A DNA stretch of 64,000 bases, taken from Pseudomonadota bacterium. GTDB taxonomy: Bacteria; Pseudomonadota; Alphaproteobacteria; Rhizobiales; Rhizobiaceae. This document shows, in pieces, positions 17,422 to 26,590 of the stretch. The stretch is taken from contig JAEXYH010000093.1 of the NCBI GenBank assembly GCA_023451735.1, positions 1 to 64,000 of the forward strand, read 5' to 3'. The notes below the pieces were generated by a model. The model did no database searches. It was not told the origin of the DNA and was given only the letters and a program-made list of their open reading frames with translations. The translations under genes were made by a program, and so were the position numbers. The first letter of the stretch is position 1; the number at the start of each line of letters is the position of its first letter.

Positions 17422-18695
17422 CCATCGCAAGCATTCAAGTGGAAGCATCGACGCCGAAATCCGGCCGCATCACCGCCTGCCGGTCCTGCGGCGGCAACCA
17501 TCTGGATACGATCCTCGACCTCGGCCAGCAGCCGCTCGCAAACGCGCTGCTCGAGCCCGAACAGCTTGGCGTCTTGGAACCGCTGTTTCCGCTGGAAGTG
17601 GTGTTATGTCAGGAATGCGGGCTTCTGCAGGTGAGCGAGGATGTACCTCCGGAAATCCTCTTCGGCCAGGATTATCCGTATTTCTCCTCCTTCATTCCGG
17701 CTTTGCTCGCCCACAGCCGCGAGCACGCGCTCGATCTTATTGCTGAACGCGGTCTCGGACCTGACAACCTCGTCGTCGAGATCGCCAGCAATGACGGCTA
17801 TCTCCTGAAGAATTTCGTCGAGCACGGCATTCCGGTTCTTGGCATCGATCCGGCAAGCGGTCCGGCGAAGGCGGCAATCGAGATTGGCGTGCCGACTGTC
17901 ATCGACTTCTTCGGCAAAGACGTGGCGACGAAACTGGTTGCTGAAGGCAAGCGCGCTTCGGTCATGCTGGCCAATAACGTCTTGGCTCACGTCAACGACA
18001 TCAACTATTTCGTTGAAGGTTTCGCCATTCTGCTGGCCGATGACGGCATTGCCGAATTCGAATTCCCCTATGTCAGGGATCTGATCGAAAGCTGCGCCTT
18101 CGACACGATCTATCACGAGCATTTCTTCTATTATTCGCTGGCAGCGCTCGAGCCGTTGATGGGCCGCCACGGGCTTTATCTCAACGATGCGAAAAAGCTC
18201 GATATTCATGGCGGTTCGCTGCGCCTGAGGGTCAGCAAGACACCCGGCAAGACGGACCGCTTGCAAAAAATGCAGGACGAGGAAGCCGCGATGGGCCTGA
18301 CCGGCTTCGAATGCTACCGGGATTTCGGCTTGCGCGTTTCAGGCATCCGCGATGAATTGCGCCGGATGCTGGGTGAGTTCCGTGACCACGGCAAGACGAT
18401 CGCCGCCTATGGCGCGGCGGCCAAGGGCGCCACGCTTCTGAACTATGCGGATCTGCCCGTCGGCACGATTTCCTATGTCGTGGACCGCAACACCCACAAG
18501 GTCGGCAAGTTCATGCCGGGCGTGCGCCTGCCGATCAGGCCTGTGGAGGAACTCGCAACCGCGCCGACCGACTATCTTCTCATCCTGCCTTGGAATTTCG
18601 CCGACGAGATCGTCATGCAGCAGGCGGATTACAAGAAACAGGGTGGGATCTTCCTCAAGGCCATCCCCTATCCTCAGGAGATCGAGGTGCCGTGA
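17418..18695 (+). CDS. NDP-hexose C-methyltransferase (TylC3/NovU-like)
   Basis: 425 residues in the three-part layout of sugar C-3 methyltransferases. There is an N-terminal zinc domain with CRSCGG and CQECGLLQV, a central SAM-binding Rossmann domain (VVEIASNDGYLLKNF, motif I; ANNVLAHVNDINYFVEG, motif IV; IYHEHFFYYSL), and a C-terminal methyltransf_14 domain with AAYGAAAKGATLLNY. Such enzymes methylate 4-keto sugar nucleotides to give branched sugars. GGAGG lies eight bases before ATG 17418. Start and stop both overlap neighbours, so expression is coupled. Confidence 0.92.
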   Translation: MTIASIQVEASTPKSGRITACRSCGGNHLDTILDLGQQPLANALLEPEQLGVLEPLFPLEVVLCQECGLLQVSEDVPPEILFGQDYPYFSSFIPALLAHSREHALDLIAERGLGPDNLVVEIASNDGYLLKNFVEHGIPVLGIDPASGPAKAAIEIGVPTVIDFFGKDVATKLVAEGKRASVMLANNVLAHVNDINYFVEGFAILLADDGIAEFEFPYVRDLIESCAFDTIYHEHFFYYSLAALEPLMGRHGLYLNDAKKLDIHGGSLRLRVSKTPGKTDRLQKMQDEEAAMGLTGFECYRDFGLRVSGIRDELRRMLGEFRDHGKTIAAYGAAAKGATLLNYADLPVGTISYVVDRNTHKVGKFMPGVRLPIRPVEELATAPTDYLLILPWNFADEIVMQQADYKKQGGIFLKAIPYPQEIEVP

Positions 18696-19630
18696 TGTCT
18701 GACACTCCCCAAATCCGCAATCTTGTATTCGCACGCGTTGGTGGCCTGTCGTTGCATCGCAACTGGTTGCTCGAAGCCAAGGTATCGCGAAACTGGGACC
18801 TGCAACTGAGCACCTATGACGAGCAATTGTCAGGTCTCGACGATGGCGATTCTCCGCTTTCGATCGATACAGGCACGAAATGGGATAGCGTCTGCCGGTA
18901 TCTGCGGGCCAATCCCGATCTGCTCGACAGGTATGATTACATCATGTTCCCGGATGACGACCTGTTGTTCGAGCCGAATGGCTTATCGAGCCTGTTTGAA
19001 ATCATGGCGGCGAACGATCTCGACATAGGCCAGCCATCGCTTCTGCCGTCGAGCCATATTTCCTATCCCGTCACGGCGCATTGCCCGGGATTCACGCTGC
19101 GATATGCGAACTATGTCGAACCGATGTGCCCGATCATCCGCACGGATTATCTGCGCACGCTCCTGCCCATACTCGCCCGCTGGCCGACCGGGTGGGGTCA
19201 GGACGATATCTGGACCATGATGATGGCAAAGCCGGCCTATCGGGCGGCCTTTATCGATGCCTCGCCGATCCTGCACACGAGGCCGCTCTATACTGGTGCC
19301 GTCTACAAGACCTTCGAGAAACTGGGCATGAACCCGGAAGGCGACCTGCAGGAAATCAGAAGAAGTTTCCGGGGCCTGCCGCAGCCGAAGCTGATCTATG
19401 GGGGCGTTATCCAGAGCGGGCGCAAGGTCGGCAGTATTGAAGCCAATATCCGCAATGGCCTGCACCTCTTGCGTATTGCAAGTGCCATGCGGATGCCGCG
19501 AGACGCGAGAAGGGTCGGCTACGGCATGCTCATGCGCACGGTCACCCAGATCGGCTACCGGCCGGCGCAGCTTGAAAAGGTGGTCGGGACGAGCCCGGCC
19601 GTCACTGTTCTTTCGACAACCACAAGATAA
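18695..19630 (+). CDS. DUF707 putative glycosyltransferase-like protein
   Basis: 311 residues. DUF707 is recognised from the opening RNLVFARVGGLSLHRNW and from YIMFPDDDLLFEP near residue 90, whose DDD resembles the metal-binding DxD of GT-A transferases. A later WGQDDIWTMMM and HTRPLY fit an active-site C-terminal half. The biochemical role of DUF707 is unproven. The ATG at 18695 overlaps the previous stop (TGATG), so the larger upstream-open frame is not the start. The next gene follows after 13 bases. Confidence 0.78.
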   Translation: MSDTPQIRNLVFARVGGLSLHRNWLLEAKVSRNWDLQLSTYDEQLSGLDDGDSPLSIDTGTKWDSVCRYLRANPDLLDRYDYIMFPDDDLLFEPNGLSSLFEIMAANDLDIGQPSLLPSSHISYPVTAHCPGFTLRYANYVEPMCPIIRTDYLRTLLPILARWPTGWGQDDIWTMMMAKPAYRAAFIDASPILHTRPLYTGAVYKTFEKLGMNPEGDLQEIRRSFRGLPQPKLIYGGVIQSGRKVGSIEANIRNGLHLLRIASAMRMPRDARRVGYGMLMRTVTQIGYRPAQLEKVVGTSPAVTVLSTTTR

Positions 19631-19643
19631 AGGCGGGTCGTAT

Positions 19644-20690
19644 ATGCGTATCCTGATCACCGGAAATATGGGTTATGTCGGCCCGGTCGTGGCAGCACAT
19701 TTTCGCTCGGTCTGGCCGGATGCCGAACTGATCGGCTTCGACAGCGGTTATTTCGCCCAATGCCTGACGCTGCCTGACGAATTCCCCGAACGTGTGCTCG
19801 ACAAACAGGTTTTTGGCGATGTTCGTGACTTTCCGGTAGAACTGCTGGAGGGCGTCGATGCGGTTGTCCATCTCGCGGCCCTCTCCAACGATCCGATCGG
19901 CGCCCGTTTCGAAAAACAGACGGAAGGTATCAATTACCGCGCCAGCGTCGATATCGCGCAAGCCGCCGCGGAAGCCGGCGTAAAGAGCTTCGTTTTCGCC
20001 TCCAGCTGCAGCGTCTACGGTTTTGCCGAAGGTGGGCCGCGCAAGGAGACCGACACACTGACGCCGCTGACAGCCTATGCCCGCTCCAAGATCGCCACCG
20101 AACAGGCGCTGGAGCAGCTTGAAGCACCGAACATGGCGATCACCTGCCTCCGCTTCGCCACCGCTTGCGGACAGTCTCCCAGGCTGAGGCTCGATCTGGT
20201 GCTGAACGATTTTGTCGCGACCGCGCTGTCGACCGGTGAGATCAAGGTTCTGAGCGACGGCACGCCCTGGCGTCCGCTGATCGACGTGAAGGACATGGCG
20301 CGTGCCATGGAATGGGCAATCAAGCGTGATAGCGACAATGGCGATCGCTTCGTGGCAATCAACGCCGGTCGCAACGAAAACAATTACCAGGTCTTCCAGC
20401 TCGCTGAAGCGGTCGCGCAGGCGATCCCGGGGACGCGCGTCTCGATCAACAAGGATGCACTGCCGGATCTGCGTTCCTATCAGGTGGATTTCACCCGGTT
20501 TGCCAAGGCCGCACCGGAACATCAGCCGGCGGTTTCCCTGTCTGAATCGATCGAGCGTCTCGTGGATGGCCTGAAAAGCGCCAAGCAGGCCGGACGTGAA
20601 GTCATCCCTGCCGCCGCCAAACGGCTGACCACACTTGAACGCCTCATGGATGCGGGCCGCCTGTCCGACGACGTCCGTTGGGTGAACTGA
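19644..20690 (+). CDS. NAD-dependent sugar epimerase/dehydratase (extended SDR)
   Basis: 348 residues. An N-terminal GxxGxxG cofactor site (MRILITGNMGYVGPVV) is followed by HLAALSNDPIG, SSCSVYG and the catalytic YARSK (Tyr-x3-Lys) in TPLTAYARSKIATEQ. It could be the 4-keto reductase, an epimerase, or the missing CDP-glucose 4,6-dehydratase. The last is less likely because it lacks the usual RfbG-like opening, but this cannot be excluded. The RBS AGGCGGG sits eight bases before ATG 19644. Last gene of the tightly packed cassette. Confidence 0.88.
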   Translation: MRILITGNMGYVGPVVAAHFRSVWPDAELIGFDSGYFAQCLTLPDEFPERVLDKQVFGDVRDFPVELLEGVDAVVHLAALSNDPIGARFEKQTEGINYRASVDIAQAAAEAGVKSFVFASSCSVYGFAEGGPRKETDTLTPLTAYARSKIATEQALEQLEAPNMAITCLRFATACGQSPRLRLDLVLNDFVATALSTGEIKVLSDGTPWRPLIDVKDMARAMEWAIKRDSDNGDRFVAINAGRNENNYQVFQLAEAVAQAIPGTRVSINKDALPDLRSYQVDFTRFAKAAPEHQPAVSLSESIERLVDGLKSAKQAGREVIPAAAKRLTTLERLMDAGRLSDDVRWVN

Positions 20691-20731
20691 ACGACCGGTA
20701 ACGGTGATGAGGGAATGGTGACAAGGGAACG

Positions 20732-22060
20732 ATGATGGAGCATCAGGGATACGCGATCTTGGGCAGCGGCATGGCCGGGTTCGGCGCCGCCAATGTTCTG
20801 TTTGCCAATGGCATACGGGCCAGGATCTACGACAAGCGATCGAGGCCGGGCGGCCTGACCTCGAGTTTCGGCAATGGCGATGGCTTCGTTTTCGACGAAG
20901 GCGTGCATATCTCGTTCACGAAAAACCCGCGCGTGAAGGATCTGTTTGCAGAATCGACCGGCCAGAAGTTCGAAACCGGCAATGTCTATTGCAATAACTA
21001 TTGGCAGGGGCACTGGATCAAGCATCCGGCGCAGGTCAATCTGCACGGCCTTCCGGCTGATCTGGTGGTCAATTGCATCAAGGATTTCATCGAGGCCCGG
21101 CAGGTCGAAAACCCGAAGATCGCCAATTACGAGGACTGGTTGCTGGCCGCCTTCGGCCGGACCTTCGCGGAAACCTTTCCGGCGGTCTATACCCGCAAAT
21201 ATCACACGACCGATGCCAGCAACATGTCGACCGACTGGCTGGGACCACGCCTCTACCGCCCCAATCTCGAAGAGGTTCTGCGTGGCGCGCTGGAACACGA
21301 ACCGCTCGACGTCTTTTACGTCAACGAGTTCCGTTACCCGACGGAAGGTGGCTTCGAATCCTTCATCAGCGGTTTTTACGACAAGGCGGAAGTCCTCTGC
21401 GATCACGAGATTGCGGCGATCGACACGAAGCAAAAGCAGCTGACCTTCAAAGACGCCACGACGCATGACTTCAAGAAACTCATCTCGTCGCTTCCGCTCC
21501 CCGTCGTCATCCCGCTGATCAAGGGTGTGCCGAATGATGTCCGCGAAGCCGCAGCCAGGCTTGCCTGCACTCAGGTCGTGGTCGTCAATATCGGCCTCAA
21601 CCGCCCGATCGAAACCAAGCCGCAATGGTCTTACTTCTACGACGAGGATATCCCGTTTGCCCGCGTCAGCTATCGCGGCAACCTGTCAAAGAAAAGCGTT
21701 CCGGATGGCTGCGGCGCCCTGCAGGCCGAAATCTATTTCAGCGAAAAGTACCGGCCGCTGACGGGCAGCGCGGACGACTGGATCGAACCGGCGATCGATG
21801 CGCTGATAAAGTCCGGCGTCGTCCAGTCGCGGGCCGAGATCATCCACAAGAGCGCCATCATGTTGCCCTTCGGCAACGTGATCTTCGATCTCGACCGTAA
21901 GGCAGCCGTCGAGACCGTGCATGCTTATCTCGACGAGGTCGGCATCGAATATTGCGGCCGCTTCGGCCAGTGGGGTTACATCTGGACGGATGCCGCCTTC
22001 CTGAGCGGTGAACGGGCGGCGCGCGCAGCCCTTGGGCTAACCGGCACGGTCGAGGAGTAG
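20732..22060 (+). CDS. FAD/NAD(P)-binding amine-oxidoreductase-like protein (second copy of the superfamily)
   Basis: 442 residues. The N-terminal dinucleotide fold is YAILGSGMAGFGAANVLFANG with KRSRPGGLTSSF and FDEGVHISF. The middle and end resemble UDP-galactopyranose-mutase-like and protoporphyrinogen-oxidase-like flavoproteins. It may act on a nucleotide sugar or a lipid-linked intermediate. Two adjacent ATGs (20732, 20735) are possible starts, with AAGGGA upstream. It sits between the SDR and the polymerase in the same direction, 41 bases after the SDR stop. Confidence 0.82.
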   Translation: MMEHQGYAILGSGMAGFGAANVLFANGIRARIYDKRSRPGGLTSSFGNGDGFVFDEGVHISFTKNPRVKDLFAESTGQKFETGNVYCNNYWQGHWIKHPAQVNLHGLPADLVVNCIKDFIEARQVENPKIANYEDWLLAAFGRTFAETFPAVYTRKYHTTDASNMSTDWLGPRLYRPNLEEVLRGALEHEPLDVFYVNEFRYPTEGGFESFISGFYDKAEVLCDHEIAAIDTKQKQLTFKDATTHDFKKLISSLPLPVVIPLIKGVPNDVREAAARLACTQVVVVNIGLNRPIETKPQWSYFYDEDIPFARVSYRGNLSKKSVPDGCGALQAEIYFSEKYRPLTGSADDWIEPAIDALIKSGVVQSRAEIIHKSAIMLPFGNVIFDLDRKAAVETVHAYLDEVGIEYCGRFGQWGYIWTDAAFLSGERAARAALGLTGTVEE

Positions 22061-22109
22061 CGGTGAAGCGGAGCGCAAATCGCCTTGTGAAAGCGGTAGG
22101 GTCTCAGCG

Positions 22110-23504
22110 ATGAGTATCCCGCCCGTCGGCGTCTTCACCCTTATCGTTGGCATCCTCTGCCTGTTATCCGGTTATCGGGCAACGGCCATCGCCTTTGGCG
22201 TGATGACCGTGTTCGGTGGCGCCGCGGCGGTGATGATCGGCGGAGCCGGCATCCAGCCCGGCCATTTGTTCGTCGGTTTTTTGGCGCTTGCAACACTCTC
22301 CTACCGCGAGAAGATGAAGGTTGCGCTCAATGCGCTGGCGTTCCCGCAACCCGCTTTCTGGCTCATCTGCCTTCTGACCTATGGTGTGATTGCCGGCTTT
22401 TTCGCGCCAAGGCTCTGGGCAGCGACGATGAATATCATCCCGCTCGGCTCGTCGGAATATCCAGAGACCGGCGGGGCTGTGCCGCTTGGGCCTGTCTCCA
22501 GCAATCTGACCCAGGCCATCTACAACACGGCCAATATCGTGACTTTCGCCATGATCGTTGCGATGGCCTCGACCGTAGCCGGTTTTCGTGCGGCGACCGG
22601 CACGGTTCTGGCCTTCGCATCTGCCAACCTGTTCTTCGGCATCGCCGATCTGGTCACCTACGGTACCCCGATCCAGGAACTCTTCAGCTATATCCGAAAC
22701 GCGCCTTATGCGTTCCATGACGAGGCGGTTGTGGCTGGCGTCAAACGTGTGGTGGGCTCCTGGCCGGAAGCCTCGACATTCGCCGGCGTCAGCCTGGGCG
22801 TTGTCGGCTTTACCGGCACGATGCGCATTTGCGGACGTTACAGCAAGTTCACCGGCTTCCTGTTCCTGCTGACATCGATCATGGTCATCCGGTCGACCTC
22901 GTCTGCCGGGCTGTTTGGCCTGCCGGTGTGCTTGGCAATCCTCTACATGACCTGCTTTTTCCGCTGCGGAGGTCAATCCGGCACCCGGATGAGTGCAGGT
23001 GTCGTGCTCTTCGCGCCGATTATCCTCATCCTGATCGGCATGATGATCGTGATGAACGAGGATATTTTCCGCCAGCTCTACGCCTATTTCGATCTTCTTC
23101 TGTTCAGCAAGGCAACCTCGGCATCCGGTATCGAACGCGGCATGTGGAATGCCTATGGCTGGAGCAACTTCATCGGTTCTTATGGGCTGGGCGTCGGGCT
23201 TGGCACATCCCGCACATCGAGCTTCGTCATCGCCCTTCTCTCCAATGTCGGCATTCCGGGCGTGATCTTTTTCGGCCTGTTTTTCTTTTCGGCTTTCTAC
23301 ACAAGGCGGGGAACGCCGCGCACATTCGATAGCGATGTCCGTCTCGCCGGCCGCAACGGCTGCCTCTGCATTCTCATCGGCGCCTCGGTATCGGGCTCGA
23401 CGGTCGATACCGGCCTGTTGTTTTTCGTCATGGCGGGGCTTGCGACGGCAGTGCCGGCTGAGGAACGCGACGTGTCTTTTGCACCAGTGCCCGCTCAGGC
23501 ATAG
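22110..23504 (+). CDS. Wzy-like O-antigen/EPS polymerase, multipass membrane protein
   Basis: 464 residues with about ten to twelve hydrophobic spans and a long periplasmic segment between spans in the second half (around ATSASGIERGMWNAYGWSNFIGSYGLGVGLGTSRTSSF), where the ligase/polymerase (Wzy_C-like) motif region lies. Low sequence conservation is normal for Wzy, so the call rests on topology, the Gly-rich loop and context (flippase, OPX and co-polymerase in the same island). Its last 10 bases overlap the 3' end of the convergent GH16 gene. Confidence 0.75.
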   Translation: MSIPPVGVFTLIVGILCLLSGYRATAIAFGVMTVFGGAAAVMIGGAGIQPGHLFVGFLALATLSYREKMKVALNALAFPQPAFWLICLLTYGVIAGFFAPRLWAATMNIIPLGSSEYPETGGAVPLGPVSSNLTQAIYNTANIVTFAMIVAMASTVAGFRAATGTVLAFASANLFFGIADLVTYGTPIQELFSYIRNAPYAFHDEAVVAGVKRVVGSWPEASTFAGVSLGVVGFTGTMRICGRYSKFTGFLFLLTSIMVIRSTSSAGLFGLPVCLAILYMTCFFRCGGQSGTRMSAGVVLFAPIILILIGMMIVMNEDIFRQLYAYFDLLLFSKATSASGIERGMWNAYGWSNFIGSYGLGVGLGTSRTSSFVIALLSNVGIPGVIFFGLFFFSAFYTRRGTPRTFDSDVRLAGRNGCLCILIGASVSGSTVDTGLLFFVMAGLATAVPAEERDVSFAPVPAQA

Positions 23505-24409
23505 ACCTTTACGTAATCCACCCGCATCGATGTCTCCATGTGTTCTGGAAGCAGCGTCTCCGGATAGGGGATGTCCGCGCGCAATGCGAGCGTCAACAGC
23601 GGCCAGAAGACATCGTTATTGGCCTTGATTTCCGCCGCACGGCTGATGGTCCAGACGGTTGGCCTGCCGGTTGCAGGGTTGATGACCGGCTCCCGCTCGA
23701 AATAAGGCCTGCATTCGGTCTCCGTGACCAGCACACCGTATCGGCAATACTGCGTCGTCATGTCGACCGGCGTCGTTACCCCCACCTCTTCATGACGTTC
23801 GCCGGGCTGGCCCCACTCGTGCAGATAGGCTCCGTAAACGGTAGGCTCGAAACCTTTCTGTTCAACGACATCGATCTCGATACTTGTCTTGGGGAAGAGA
23901 ATGCTGCGGCCATTCATCAGCCAGAATGCGGGCCAGGTGAGCGGGTGTTTCGGAAAGATCATCCGCGTCTCGAAATAGCCGGTGCGCCATCCCCGCATGA
24001 TCGTGCCGTCTCCACGGGCGGTCTGCAGGTTGCCGGAAATCCATTGCTGCTGCGGTTCCTCGTTGCCGTAATAATGCGGCACGGACATTTCCTGCCCGAT
24101 ATACTTGGCCGAGATGCGCAGCGCCTTTCCATTCGCCGTGGCTGTGTCATCAACGATGGCATAGGGGTTGAAATCTTCTTCGCCGGTGCTGCGGGCAAAG
24201 GCCGAACGACCGTAAAAACCCGGGTCGAACGTTGTCGCCTTTCGCCCGGCTTCCCAGATGGTCCAATCAATCGTTCGGAATTGCTCGTCGAAGATCAGCC
24301 GCCGGCCGCTTGTCGGGTCGCTGGCCGCGAGCGCCCGGCCACCCAGCATCGCTCCCGCGCCTGCCAGCATTGATGCCTTGACGAATGTTCTACGTGGCAG
24401 CTTCGACAT
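23495..24409 (-). CDS. Secreted family 16 glycoside hydrolase (Tat substrate)
   Basis: 304 residues. The N-terminus PRRTFVKASMLAGAG is a twin-arginine signal, with an Ala-x-Ala-like cleavage region near residue 28. The catalytic GH16 signature E-I-D-V-V-E (within TSIEIDVVEQKG) is intact, giving nucleophile and acid/base glutamates. The family includes the rhizobial ExoK/ExsH glycanases that trim exopolysaccharide, so this enzyme probably cuts the polymer made here in the periplasm or outside. It is convergent with and overlaps the polymerase gene by 10 bases. Confidence 0.88.
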   Translation of the reverse strand: MSKLPRRTFVKASMLAGAGAMLGGRALAASDPTSGRRLIFDEQFRTIDWTIWEAGRKATTFDPGFYGRSAFARSTGEEDFNPYAIVDDTATANGKALRISAKYIGQEMSVPHYYGNEEPQQQWISGNLQTARGDGTIMRGWRTGYFETRMIFPKHPLTWPAFWLMNGRSILFPKTSIEIDVVEQKGFEPTVYGAYLHEWGQPGERHEEVGVTTPVDMTTQYCRYGVLVTETECRPYFEREPVINPATGRPTVWTISRAAEIKANNDVFWPLLTLALRADIPYPETLLPEHMETSMRVDYVKVYA

Positions 24410-24817
24410 GTCGGATCCTGTTGGTGAAGAGGTCTAGTGTCTTCTGGCAAGTCAGCAGTCGGGAATGAGCGGAGCATCTACTCCGAGAACCTGGCGAAAT
24501 AGATCGTGCAGGAACGTGATTATCGTAATTATGCTATTTCGACATGAATATTTCGAAGGAAATATATCCGGATACACAGTAGATCAGCAATATATTCGGC
24601 GTCTATCGAAAACAACGGCAATACGTATTTTTGATCACTCGGCCCGGCGGTGAATATAGCGAGGTGGAATGCCACGCTTAAGCTTTTCCGCCATTTCGAA
24701 CGAAAAACCGGCTCCCGCCTTTGCCGGAATGGCTTTAGCGGAACGCGCGTCGACCGGCCGTATTCGATCGTGGCCGGCTCTGGCGACAGGCATGTATTGT
24801 CCTTCCTGCCTTTACGG
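24410..24817. other. Intergenic region upstream of GH16
   Basis: 408 bases without a supported gene. The promoter of the GH16 gene should be here. The centre (24510–24660) is AT-rich and carries the palindrome ATATTTC–GAAG–GAAATAT (24548–24565). The right part (24660–24817) is GC-rich and shows no recognisable coding pattern on either strand. Confidence 0.4.
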
Positions 24818-25126
24818 TCAGGGCTGTTGCTGGTCGTGGAGATATTTGGCGGTGGCATCCAGTTCCGAATGCTGGCGCTTGGCTTTATGCGCTCGGGTGT
24901 GGATCGCGTATCGCAGCAGATGAGAGGCGATATAACCGGCACAAAGCGCCGCACTCAGCATCATGATCCACATGAAAGTGGACGCGAAAGAAAACCCGGT
25001 CAGGATGGCGGTGAACAGATAAACGACCGCGATCAGGACGGAAAGAACAGTAAAGACAACAACATGGAGCCAGATTCCACACACGGCGCCAAGAGCGGCG
25101 GACAGGATCAGGACCCAGGTAACCAT
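24818..25126 (-). CDS. Small inner-membrane protein, function unknown
   Basis: 102 residues with three hydrophobic spans (about residues 3–22, 24–46 and 48–75), then a basic, His-rich cytoplasmic tail (HLLRYAIHTRAHKAKRQHSELD). Small membrane proteins of this size often tune exopolysaccharide synthesis in rhizobia (for example ExoX/PsiA), but no sequence match is seen here. Its upstream gap (25127–25243) begins with a very AT-rich stretch likely to be its own promoter, separating it from the OPX gene. Confidence 0.65.
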   Translation of the reverse strand: MVTWVLILSAALGAVCGIWLHVVVFTVLSVLIAVVYLFTAILTGFSFASTFMWIMMLSAALCAGYIASHLLRYAIHTRAHKAKRQHSELDATAKYLHDQQQP

Positions 25127-25243
25127 TCATTACTCATTTTTAATTAGTATTCTCTAATATTAATATCGCATGTTCGCACGCCTTCGATCAAGCCCCTGCC
25201 TGCCGTCGTTTCGAGTTTTTCCTCGCGATTAGGGTCTGCGCCG

Positions 25244-26557
25244 TTATTGCGACGCGCCGCCGTTCTGCGTCAGGGCGTTTAGTTGAGGCTCCACACGAAT
25301 GACGTCTCCTGGCTGCACAGGATCTTCGTCCTTGACCACGAAAGTCTCCGTCATCCCGTTGATATTCCGACTGATCTTGGTGATCGTGCGGGGACGTCCT
25401 TCGGCATTCAGCGCCGACAGGGCGGCAGGCGACCGCATCTCGATATTCAGCAGCAAAGCCTGCGATGTTTTCATCTTTTCATCATTGGCTGCCAGCTTGT
25501 CTCGAAGTTCCGCGGCTTCCATCAGGGCGGACGCCTTGAACTTCTCGACGACCGCGAGCGCATCCTGATCGAGTTTCGTCAGGTCCTGCTGTGTGGTCAA
25601 AAGGGCGAGCGATACGTCGAGATTGCGGCTTTCGAGATCCGCGAGGTTCTGGTTTGCGCCGAGCTGGCGCGATGACACGGTCAGCCCCTGCGACACGAGT
25701 TTGTTGACCGCACTCAGATCCTTGTTGGCGAGATCGATCTGCTTCGTCAGCGACGCTTCTTTCTGTTTCAGCCCTTCGATCTGGTTCTTGGCAAGCACCT
25801 TGGACTGTTCAAGGGCCGAAAGGTCGGAGGCCATCGAGCGCAGGCGGCTGTCGAGCAGCGCCTGTTCGTTTCGCATCACCTGCATGACGGCGCTTTGAGA
25901 CGAGCTATCCGTCAGCTCGCGTGGAAAACTGATCTTGCTGTTCTTTGTCAGCATGGCATCCACGCGCGCCTGTCTTGCCACGAGACCCAGGCGCTCGGCT
26001 TCAAGCTCCCGCATCGTTCCCTGGTTGACGAGTGCCTCGCGCTGCACCTCCATGACCCGCGGATCGATACTTCCGCTTCCGCCCGCCATGCTGAGTGCCT
26101 GCGTGACCGTCAGGCCGGGGAGGAAGTTGAACTTGCCGGGTGTTCCGACCGCCCCTGTAACGAAAAAGGGCCTGTAGCTGGAGATTTCGATCGAGGCGTT
26201 CGGGCGTTTCTGCAGACCGATCTGCGCCTGCAACTGCTCGCCGATGATGTCGGAAACCTCTTCCGGCGTCTTGCCCGCAACTGGGATCGTGCCGACGATC
26301 GGCAGCGACAGCGTGCCTGACGCCGAAACCGTAAATTCCCCCGTCAGCGGCACCCACTCATAAGCGACGCCGGCACTCGGCCGCCATTCGAAGACACGAA
26401 TTTTCAAGACATCGAGCGGCCCGAGAAGATAGGTGGCGGCAACTGCTGGACTAACAGACAAGAGTAGAGCGGAGGCAAGTGCAGCCATCCAAGCGCTTGC
26501 AGGGAAAGAAGAGATTGCTTTGCGGCGGCGGTGACAGGAAGAAGTGGTATGCGTCAC
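25244..26557 (-). CDS. Polysaccharide export (OPX/ExoF-like) periplasmic protein
   Basis: 437 residues. A hydrophobic signal (MAALASALLLSVSPAVAA) precedes the Poly_export domain (YLLGPLDVLKIRVFEW, then FTVSASGTLSLPIVGTIPVAGKT) and an SLBB-like strand set (FVTGAVGTPGKFNFLPGLTVTQALSMAGG). A long coiled coil (about residues 175–380) and a C-terminal VVKDEDPVQPGDVIRV follow, the layout of rhizobial ExoF. No lipobox is evident. It is expected to form or gate the export channel with the Wzc-like partner. The GTG at 26557 follows AGGAG. It lies 33 bases downstream of the GT4 gene, so the two form an operon. Confidence 0.9.
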   Translation of the reverse strand: MTHTTSSCHRRRKAISSFPASAWMAALASALLLSVSPAVAATYLLGPLDVLKIRVFEWRPSAGVAYEWVPLTGEFTVSASGTLSLPIVGTIPVAGKTPEEVSDIIGEQLQAQIGLQKRPNASIEISSYRPFFVTGAVGTPGKFNFLPGLTVTQALSMAGGSGSIDPRVMEVQREALVNQGTMRELEAERLGLVARQARVDAMLTKNSKISFPRELTDSSSQSAVMQVMRNEQALLDSRLRSMASDLSALEQSKVLAKNQIEGLKQKEASLTKQIDLANKDLSAVNKLVSQGLTVSSRQLGANQNLADLESRNLDVSLALLTTQQDLTKLDQDALAVVEKFKASALMEAAELRDKLAANDEKMKTSQALLLNIEMRSPAALSALNAEGRPRTITKISRNINGMTETFVVKDEDPVQPGDVIRVEPQLNALTQNGGASQ

Positions 26558-26590
26558 GGTCCCGATGCTCCTTCAGCTATTTCATCTGTG

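Noticed and set aside
24529..24954. 141-codon minus-strand frame across the GH16 upstream region
   Set aside because: No start context, biased composition, and it overlaps the small membrane protein gene in another frame.
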